From: Paguma larvata
Lineage: Eukaryota; Chordata; Mammalia; Carnivora; Viverridae
Assembly (NCBI GenBank): GCA_030068075.1
Contig: CM057842.1
Location: 44,726,659-44,790,658, forward strand
DNA: 64,000 bases
Reading direction: 5' to 3'
Shown: piece after piece, positions 56,116-64,000 of the stretch
Layout: every line of letters starts with the position of its first letter
How positions within the stretch are numbered: position 1 is the stretch's first letter
Translations under genes and position numbers: made by a program
Notes under the pieces: generated by a model
Seen by the model: only the letters and a program-made list of their open reading frames with translations
Database searches by the model: none
What the model was told of the DNA's origin: nothing

Positions 56116-56615
56116 GGTGTTATTTGTTAATGGTATTATTTTTACATGGAGTAGCGACAGAGAAATGCAAAATGTGCAACCGGAGATAGTTTGACCAGCT
56201 ATTCCTAAAGGCTATCAGATTTCCTACTAGTTTTTCCCTTGAAATGGCATAGGTCGGGGGTTGGGGAGGGATGGTGGGAGGAAATGTGGAGATAGAAAAA
56301 GTCTGGTTTCTCATATACATTTGTGTCATATTTTATTGTTTCAAGGAATTTCTATAACCACCGTCTCTTTTTAAGGGGACAGAATAGCTCTTGGTCTAGT
56401 TACAGCACATGGGTTTCATTTCTTATGTCCGTAGAAGTTGGTCGGTAGCGACTGCCTATGACAGTGCTGAGAAGGATTCTGAGGCTGTGTCTAAACCTGA
56501 CAGGAAACAAATGCCGAGCCTGATTAGAACTGTCCACCCCAGGAGGGGAGACTATGCCAGTCCTGTGTGGGTCTTCCTTGACACAAGAACTTCCTCTGTC
56601 TGACCGCTCTTGCAG

Positions 56616-56738
56616 GTGGAAGTGATCAAGAAAGCCTACATGCAAGGTGAAGTGGAATTTGAGGACGGAGAAAATGGCGAGGAAGGAGCTGCCTCCCCCA
56701 GGAACGTGGGGCACAACATCTACATATTAGCTCATCAG
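56616..56738 (+). CDS. ITPR1: ITPR1 exon [10 protein letters not shown]...ILAHQ
   Basis: This 123-base phase 0-0 exon encodes [30 protein letters not shown] and [11 protein letters not shown] (about residues 2121-2161). The acceptor is CTTGCAG|GTG and the donor is CAG|GTATGA. The middle is a strongly acidic loop ([10 protein letters not shown]) between two helices of the intervening lateral domain, close to the cytosolic Ca2+-binding region. I recall GEDGAASP in human; here it is GEEGAASP, a conservative change. Confidence 0.98.
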
Positions 56739-57806
56739 GTATGACCTGTCCGTGGGTCCCCGTGCCAGGCGCGGCTCGCCTTCTGTGCCAGAATTCCCAG
56801 CTGAACGTGCGCTGAAACTTGCTTCTCCTTGTGAGGGTTTAACGTAGGGCCGTTTATTCATGGTGATGCAGCTCACAGGTGCTCGTGGCAGCCCGACCCA
56901 GTGGACTGAGCTCCTGGGCTCTTCCATTTTCCCATGAGAGGGTCGTGTCCTTGGAAATCCCCACGTTTCTTAAAATCCTTCGCACTGAGCCTTGACACTG
57001 AGATAGTTTATGACTGTGTTTGGAGACAGTTGAAAGGAGTCTTAGGCTTTTCATAAATATTGATGAGTCTGTCTTAACAACCTAAAGAAGTAAACGTCAG
57101 CTGCCTTGCCTCCTATCACATTTAGAAATCTTTGGGAACTAACTTGTCATTATGAGTTCTTTTTGTTTGCTTTTTGGGGGTGGGGGGGGTGTAGTAATTC
57201 TTCCTACCCTGGCACCAGAATGCCCTGTTTCATAACTCTCTTCCCAAGTGGCTGGGCTTTTGAAGATACGTTCTTTTTCTGGAGGCTGATGTGCCTTGGG
57301 CTTGCTGATGTGTGTGGGCAGCTTGTAACTCTGCTGCAGGCTTGTGCTTCCTGTCCCTTTCACCTCGCTGGGGTGGAGGACTTAGGAACAAAGCAGCGAC
57401 AGGATAGGGCAGGATGGTATGCCCTGCTACGGCATGCTGGCAGAAGAAGAGAAAACCATCTCCTGTCCTGCATCTCTTCCACTACCCGTGTTTCGCCACT
57501 GAGCGGGTTTCATAGCGTTCTGAATGGAGATCTGCGTGGCTGTACAGAAAACCCCCTCTCTCTCCTATGTGGCTGAAGAAACTGGGGGAAAGTGGGACCT
57601 TACATGGGCATGAGCTTTCTCCATGCTCTTCTGCCAAGCTCCCATAATAGCATACCTTGACGGGATGTAGCAAGCCTCCCGTCATCTTTGCCCTTCAGCT
57701 TGCCGCTGGGTATGATACGTTCTTTATGCCCCACGATGGAAAGGGGTGCACGTGTGCCCATCACCAAGTGACAGTGACTCCCCCATTTTCTGAACTTGTG
57801 TTCTAG
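56739..57806 (+). other. ITPR1: ITPR1 intron of 1.1 kb
   Basis: Mostly unique sequence with a G-rich run at about 57175-57191. No transposon or exon recognised. Confidence 0.7.
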
Positions 57807-57911
57807 TTGGCTCGGCATAACAAAGAACTTCAGACCATGCTGAAACCTGGTGGCCAAGTGGATGGGGATGAAGCTTTGGAGTTTTATGCCAAGCACACAG
57901 CCCAGATAGAG
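57807..57911 (+). CDS. ITPR1: ITPR1 exon LARHNKELQ...TAQIE
   Basis: This 105-base phase 0-0 exon encodes [20 protein letters not shown] and [15 protein letters not shown] (about residues 2162-2196). The acceptor is TTCTAG|TTG and the donor is GAG|GTAAAA. It is a conserved helical part of the intervening lateral domain, shared in outline with ryanodine receptors, that couples the regulatory arms to the gate. Nothing is altered in the recognisable residues. Confidence 0.98.
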
Positions 57912-58416
57912 GTAAAAACAGAGGGAACTCAGGGCACAGGCCTATGTTTGGGCCTGCGGTGGGTTCTGCCCTGTGCTGGGGCTAGTACAGTCATTCGTTT
58001 GAGCCACAACATGTTAAGTGTTGAATTCTGACAATATAATAAGGAGAAAGTATTATAAGAAAGTCCAGCAAAGGGACCTGCTATGGATTGTGATGGTCAG
58101 GCCTGTTCTGAAGAATGATGTCTAGGCACAGACCTTAGGAAAAATTGGAATGAAACAGGCAGAGCCTAGAGGGAAAAGCTTCTCAGACATGGGGAATAAT
58201 GACAAGTGGAAGCCCTGGGAAGGAGGTGCTAGGGGAAGGTAAGGAGCTCGAATCCAGTGATCACCCGGGAGGGCAGCACCAGGTCCGAAGGGAAAGACCG
58301 GTGGCCTCGGGTCCGCAGAATCCTGGCTGCCACCCTTTCCACAAGTCTGGATTTACCGGAAGAGACACGCAGAACTCAGGGAGAGTTTTACACAGAGGAG
58401 TGGTAGTGAGATCTGC

Positions 58417-58418
<2 letters not shown>

Positions 58419-58462
<44 letters not shown>
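58419..58462. repeat. (CA)22 microsatellite
   Basis: Uninterrupted CA repeat, likely polymorphic. Confidence 0.97.
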
Positions 58463-58463
<1 letters not shown>

Positions 58464-58489
58464 CCCCCCACCGTACCTTACTGATCCTC

Positions 58490-58610
58490 TGTGAACTTAC
58501 TGGGGCCATCTTCCATTTTGCAGATAGGGAAACTCTGAATTAAGGCTCAGAGAGGTCATGTCATTTATCCAGCTAGCAGGGGCAGAGCTGTAGTTGTGAT
58601 CCACGTCCGG
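58490..58610 (-). repeat. MIR SINE relic, partial
   Basis: 'tttgcagatagggaaactct' and 'cagctagcaggggcagagct' are reverse MIR words. Confidence 0.65.
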
Positions 58611-60284
58611 CTAACCCCAGAGCCCGGGGGTGCATTTTGTTACCTGCGTTGAACACAGACTTCTGTCTCCAGGCTCTAAGCAGTGAGGGATGGTGTACCT
58701 TTTTAGTTAAGGAAGAAGTGCACAGATTCAAGATCAGTGCTGGAACAGAGATTTTGAAGGGCTGACAGACTCCTCTGGGCCATATGAAATGTTCAGGATG
58801 GAGACTTTTTAAGAATATATTCTTACCAAATGTCTCAAGTGTCTAGGCTGTCCTAATAAAAAGTGTCATTTTACTGATGAGTTGACCAAGGCAGTGCATG
58901 TGGGCAAATACCCTTAATCTGTTGTTAACAGTGAGAAGCTTGATGGCAGCCCCGCTCTATCCTCTGGAGCCCTTAAAAGACAAGCTTTAGTTGTTTGCGG
59001 TATAGGATGTCAAAGCTCCTTGGTTCACTGGAGAGAAGACTGAAGCTTGATCAGGTTAAGAGGCGTGAACAAGGTCACCCAGGCCTGTTAGACGTGGGGA
59101 AGGATTAGAGTGTGTTCTCCTGACTCCCACTTGTAAGTCTCCTGAAAAGGAGGTATGGACAGATATGAAATGATGGAGAGAAATGGCCGGGCGTGGTGTC
59201 CTTAACTCTCAAATCCTACCCTTGGCTAGCCACCCATTTCCTCCAGTTGCCTGAGGAAATTACCTATGAAAAGCCAGAAAGTGCCCCATTACTCCCTGGG
59301 GCTTCCTCATAGAGTGCTTTGCTCTTGGGAATTAGCCTGGGTCTCCCTGGAGTCTGGGACTTGGTTCCTGTCAGGAGGACTCCAGCGTCATCCTCCTTTC
59401 CTTCTTGATAACAAAAGCGCTTCTCACATCATATTCCTTCAGCTTGGGGAGAGCCAGGTCCCACTTGACTGTGCACAGCAGGCAGGCTCTTGACAGCAAG
59501 AGAGTACAGACTCAGACCTTGAGCCTATCAGGACAGCAGCAGCACCTGCAGGCAGGTTCCAGTCACCAACCCCCAAATCACAATTCCAGTTAAATGAAGT
59601 TGATCGAAGGGACCAGAATCAGTAGGACAGTGAAGCTTCCTATAACCTGATCTGCAGCTAGATTGGGGAACCGCTGGTCTAAAAATAATGCCTCCCAGAA
59701 TTTATAGAGTAAGGCTGTGGGAACCTGTCTCACATCTGAGAGAGTTTCCCACTACAACTGGACTTGAGTCACCTCTCTTGCTGTGTCAGGGAACAAAAGT
59801 GTTGGGACGGTGAGAACCACATCTTCTTGTAGAGGGTGTGGCCCTCACCTGACTTCTCCACCCTTTGGGGTGGAAGCATAAAGAGAGGTCATGCCCCTGT
59901 CGTACCACAACCTATACCCCTTTTGAAATCCCTACTCCCCAGGATGACTAAATACAGTGTCCTAGAATCTGAACGATCCGACCAGATTACCTCCTGTCTG
60001 GAGATAGAGACAGTCCAGTAAGGACACAGAGAAAACCTGTAAGGTGTCCACTCCAGGGCCCGACAAAGTTGGTTCATAGAACAGTGGACCCTATGACCCG
60101 TGTTAAATAGCCATACTAGTTCATGCACTGTACATCTTAGATGCTATGACAAGAGATAGGTGGTAAGGCAACCTCATTTATTTTTGGATAAATCAAAAAT
60201 CTCTTTTTTAAAGTTCCTATTAAGGGGGGAACAAACACTAACTTTGCTATCAGAGAAGTTTAGGGGAAGTTTGCACCACAGTCT

Positions 60285-60482
60285 GGTGCTGCACTGTTCA
60301 GTATGGTAATCATTAACCACGTGTGGCTATCTAATTAAAATTACTCACTTGTCAGTTGCACTAGCTACATGTGCTAGTGCTCAATGGCCACGTGTGACCA
60401 GCGGCCAACCTTTTGCACAGGGCAGATGCTTGGGTATAGAACCATTCCATCATTACAGAAAGTTGCATTGGACAGTCCTAGC
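60285..60482. mobile_element. MER5A-like hAT relic
   Basis: 'ttaaccacgtgtggctatct', 'gctagtgctcaatggccacg' and the end 'gttgcattggacagtcctag' fit MER5A. Degenerate inverted ends (CACTGTTCAG, TTGGACAGTC). Non-coding. Confidence 0.75.
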
Positions 60483-60776
60483 CTAGAGCCTCATTTGGTG
60501 TTATGCACAAAACGGAGTTTAAATTGAGACAAAAGTTAATCAGTAAAAGTACCAGGTCTCAGGTTAAAAAAACAAAACAAAACAAAAACTCTTCTTGGAG
60601 ACTTGCCAAACTGTTTATTATATAAGTGTAAAAGACACAGCCTGATCTGAGAAGGCTCCAGAACAGGTTTGCATTATATTCAGTCTTGCATACTGAGCCC
60701 ATGACCGACTGCAGAGATACTCAGTGAAAGGTTTTTTTTAAATGACTGTTTAAGTTCCTCTATTTTTCCACCCTAG

Positions 60777-60969
60777 ATTGTCCGATTAGACCGAACTATG
60801 GAACAGATCGTGTTCCCTGTGCCCAGCATATGTGAATTCCTAACCAAGGAGTCAAAACTACGAATATACTACACTACAGAGAGGGACGAACAAGGCAGCA
60901 AGATCAATGACTTCTTCCTGCGGTCCGAGGACCTCTTCAATGAGATGAACTGGCAAAAGAAACTGAGAG
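60777..60969 (+). CDS. ITPR1: ITPR1 exon leading to the membrane domain
   Basis: This 193-base exon encodes [40 protein letters not shown] and [20 protein letters not shown], ending KKLR and one base of a split Ala codon (about residues 2197-2260). The acceptor is CACCCTAG|ATT and the donor is G|GTGGGT. It is the end of the intervening lateral domain, immediately before the first transmembrane helix. The next exon should begin with the rest of Ala then QPVLYWCARN; it was not found by 64000. No transmembrane segment is in the window. Confidence 0.98.
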
Positions 60970-63900
60970 GTGGGTCAGCACTGCATCCACAACACGTCAG
61001 AGCGATGCCCTCCTGGGGTTTCAGAGACCTGAACTTGACGGTAGTGGGTGTGCCTCCTGTTGGCCCAGAGCTAGAATAATTACGGTACTTCTACCTCTGA
61101 GCACTGAGAAGACCTGGATACCTTTGTAGCTGATACATGGGCTCTGGCCTTAGGGAGGCATCACCCCAGAAAAGTCTTCCTTCACGCACCGTTTGATTTT
61201 ATTTGATTGGAGAGCACTATGGAAGACTTTCAGAATGTCCTTTTTTGGCATCTTGATGTAGAAAATAAAAGAAAGGGAGAAAAAGCCAGGCCTTGAGCTC
61301 ACAAGACGGTGCACGTGAGCAGGAAATTCAGCCAGCTTCACTGCTCATTTACTAGCTCACCTGCTCTGAAGACACTGGTCTCTCCCTTTTATAGGATAGC
61401 TCAGGTTCGAGATTCTAGTATCATTTTATAGGCAGTGGAATCATTTGCCACATAAGACGCAGCGTTGCTCACCACCTAGTCCCATTGCGATGCCTGGCCA
61501 GTCGGGCTAAAATTACTCATCTAAAACACTTTTATAGGGCTGTCCCAGAGGGCTTCTCAGCTCCTGGTTTTCATTAGGAGTTTAATGGGATCCTTCAGTA
61601 CTGACAGTATACTCCACACCAACTGTTGTGACCAACTTAGAAAGGATGGTGCTTTATTTCTGTCTGTTAGTCAAGAGCCAGGTTTTTTTATTTGAAACTC
61701 TGGATTCCAGCTACAGTTGTGATCTTTTGGGCTCTTTCTGTGGGGCAGGGCTGCGGGAGTGGAAGCGGTGCTGGGGGTCAGTTTCTGGGAGCTTCTGTCT
61801 TCTTCCTGCCTCCCACCAACTTGAGCCAGAATGGACCAGCCTTCACTGCATGCTTCTTTCCCTTCACCACTCTTCTCCCTACCCCGGCACCCCTAGGTTT
61901 GGCTATTGGCAAAGCGGGTTGTGCACACACGTCGGCCAGAGGCCCTGTTCATATCACACCCCAACCCCACAATGTTCTCGCTCATCTCTAAGGGCTACCT
62001 CATCGTACAGCACTTTTAAACTAGAAAATGTTTCCTGGGCACACCTGGCTGGCTCAGTCAGTAGAGCATATGACTCTTGATTTTAGGGTCATGAGTTCAA
62101 GCCTCATGTTGGGTATAGAGATTACTCAAAATCTTTAAAAAAAAAAAAAAATGGAAAGAAGAAAAGAAAATGTTTCCTGGGCCCTACCCATTCCTCACCC
62201 AGTCCCATGCTTGGCGTCTGACAGAGGGGCCAGGAGGCCTTTAGGAGAGCAGCTTGCATGTCTTCTTTGGAGGGGATCTCAGAAGATTAAGGGTGCACTT
62301 GTAGCTGGTGCCAGTGTGTTCTTCATTCAAGCTTCTCCAGCTCAAGCGTCATGAGAAGCCTTGAACATCCGTACAACACGACGCTTGGGTGAACAGAGAA
62401 TAAAGATAGCAAAGATAAGGTAGACATAGACCCTATCCACTTTGTCCTCTTGTATTTTCAGCTCTCATGCTCACAGGGGTAGTCTGTGATTCCTGCTTCA
62501 AGGGGTAATCCTGAATTCATGTATCCAGACTTCCACAGTAGTTACTAAAACTGTGACTTCACTCTGATCACTGTATGTGTCTACCAAGACTGGTCAGGTA
62601 TATTCATTCCCACAATTTGGGGAGCCTATGAAAACATGTAAATACTTCATAGGCACTCCAGGAGGTTTGGGACCCGACAGAAGGGTTTTCACCGTTTCTG
62701 GTGAGGAGAGATACCTGTGATCTCTCTTTATGAGATCGCTCTTGTTTTCAGACAAGCACAGGAGGAAGGCCTGGGCCCCAAGAGATGGGAGATCTCCCTT
62801 CCCTTCCGCTTCTGCCCCCCATTGGCTGTGTGTCCCTGATCAGATGACTTCACTGCTCCCAGAGCCCCACCTAGAAAGTGGGGACTGAAGACTGATTGAT
62901 GCATTGGTTGTGGAGTGCTCATGTCATCATTCTTCGATTTATGTTGTATCGTAGCTAATGCCTCCTCTTATTTAGTCCGCCTTTGTTTCAGTAAAGCTTA
63001 AACACAGCTATAGTTGTCAACTGAAAGATTTTAATTGGCTTCAGACCTATCTGCTGGTAAGAGAGAAATTGAAAACAGTAACTGGATTAAACATGATACG
63101 CATGTTTAGGGAGGGGAGAAACACACTCGTTAGAAGTGCAATTAAAATGAAATACATTTTTCCCTCTAATTAGCTTATTTCTCTTCTAATAAATCTGCAG
63201 GAAGAAAATTTCTGCTTTATTCATGAAGCTGCTTTCCCCTTTCCTGAAAGTATCACAGAATCACCTGCGCTTCAGTACATCTATAGCTAGGGCTCAGAAA
63301 GTCAAGTCTGTCCAAGGCTGCTGTTGCTTAGTAATTTCCTCTGTAAATCTTAAGATACTCAATTCTTACGCCCTCCTGAAGCCCTCTTCCCTGCTCCTCT
63401 CGCAGAACACACACATGCACACACACACACATACACGCACAGCCCCTTCGATGCGTTCACATCCTTTCTTGCCCGTGCCTCTCTGACACCTTCCCCTGAA
63501 GTTCCCAGCCCCAGTGAAGTGAAAACTCTGGGCTAAGAAAAAAAGAAGATCGTGAAAGAGGAAACAGAGGCCCGGTTACATATGCTGACATTTTCCTGCT
63601 TGGGGTTTTCCCTCATGGTTATCACACCCATCCAAAGAGAGCTGGGGAATTCTGTTGCTGTGTATACATGGGAGTCCAGGTCCCCCGGCACAGCCCAGAC
63701 ACAAAGGCTAGGAAAGAGGGTTACCAAACGATGCCCTGGGGTTCAGTAATTTAGACTGACCTGCCTACATGGGAACATGGCACCCTGTCTCTTTATTGTG
63801 ATGTAGCAGGTATATCAACCCAGGCAACTTTTACCTGTAATAAGTAGAAAACATGCTACAAAGTTCAGAGAGGGGTTCATCAGTGTGTGAGCTGTGATTC

Positions 63901-64000
63901 CTTCCTGTGTGAACCTCTCATGTGATGGGCACAGGCAACACGGGCATCTTTTTAAGTGGCTGTAATTGAGCCATGGTATGCCATGGAAGTATGGGAAAGG
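60970..64000 (+). other. ITPR1: ITPR1 intron (5' part) before the transmembrane exons
   Basis: Over 3.0 kb without an exon. It holds an older tRNA-derived SINE (62041-62164) with an 18-base target duplication and a short CA-rich tract near 63406-63440. The rest shows no clear repeat. Confidence 0.75.
62041..62164 (+). mobile_element. Short older tRNA-SINE with 18-bp target duplication
   Basis: 'ctggctggctcagtcagtag' head, 'gggtcatgagttcaagcctc' core, no CT middle, A15-type tail. AGAAAATGTTTCCTGGGC is repeated exactly at 62023-62040 and 62165-62182. Another subfamily than the other six copies. Confidence 0.93.

Larger units (their letters stand above)
54131..56615 (+). other. ITPR1: ITPR1 intron of 2.5 kb
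   Basis: Holds forward MIR relics (54410-54570 and 55915-56115), a homopolymer T/A stretch (54709-54738), a 22-bp palindrome in an alternating purine-pyrimidine run (55367-55403) and an L2-type fragment (about 55715-55840). Confidence 0.75.
57912..60776 (+). other. ITPR1: ITPR1 intron of 2.9 kb
   Basis: Contains a (CA)22 microsatellite (58419-58462), a reverse MIR piece (58490-58610) and a MER5A-like relic (60285-60482). The rest shows no clear repeat. The acceptor has a T- and C-rich tract ending CCCTAG. Confidence 0.75.
1..64000 (+). other. ITPR1: ITPR1 gene, internal part (IP3 receptor type 1)
   Basis: Twelve exons on the + strand join into one frame that I recognise as the C-terminal half of the regulatory region of the type 1 IP3 receptor. 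ITPR1 forms a homotetrameric IP3- and Ca2+-gated channel in the ER membrane, most abundant in cerebellar Purkinje cells. ITPR1 rather than ITPR2 or ITPR3 is indicated by the SII cassette (ELEPSPPLRQLEDHKR), the PKA motif GRRESLTS, the glycine-serine linker and the D-E-x-D-R-D caspase motif, which I know as type 1 features. Eleven donors are GT and one is GC; all acceptors are AG. Neither the start codon, the transmembrane exons nor the stop codon is in the window. Residue numbers in other entries use the rodent 2749-residue form from memory and may differ slightly for this species. Confidence 0.97.

Overview
The window is nuclear DNA from a carnivoran, most likely a cat (Felidae). Twelve short exons with vertebrate splice sites lie in long AT-rich introns. 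The introns carry at least six copies of the tRNA-Lys-derived carnivore SINE, in the felid form (GGGGCGCCTGGGTGGCTCAG head, CT-rich middle, AAAAATAAATAAA tail), plus one older tRNA-headed SINE.

All twelve exons belong to one gene on the + strand: ITPR1, the type 1 inositol 1,4,5-trisphosphate receptor. This is the tetrameric ER calcium-release channel. Spliced together they give 1669 coding bases in one uninterrupted frame, about residues 1703-2260 in the rodent numbering I remember. The window starts inside the neuron-specific SII splice cassette. It continues through the Ser1755-type PKA site, the glycine-rich (ATPA) linker, the caspase-3 site region, the RIH-associated domain with the GLGLLG (ATPB) motif and the Glu2100-type calcium-sensor exon. 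It ends in the intron before the exon leading into the first transmembrane helix. The IP3-binding N-terminus and the channel pore lie outside.

Layout: 1-3875 intron; 3876-3911 second half of SIIA; 5075-5122 SIIC with an optional SIIB Gln; 10324-10456 PKA-site exon; 12504-12691 exon after the glycine linker; 12692-42131 a 29.4-kb intron rich in MIR, L2, L1 and hAT relics and SINEs, with a relatively repeat-poor stretch near 26.3-28.5 kb; then eight exons in 42132-60969; 60970-64000 intron. From 50000 to 57911 five exons in a row are phase 0 at both ends, so each could be skipped without breaking the frame.

The most interesting signals are in splicing. The 111-base exon at 51793-51903 has a (TG)21 microsatellite in place of an ordinary polypyrimidine tract and ends in a non-canonical GC donor. 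Two tandem NAGNAG acceptors sit at the SIIC exon and in the glycine-rich loop. A further point is that the caspase-3 site known as DEVD reads DEID here. I see no second protein-coding gene, CRISPR, operon or other prokaryotic system. The long unspliced ORFs in the introns look like chance or repeats.
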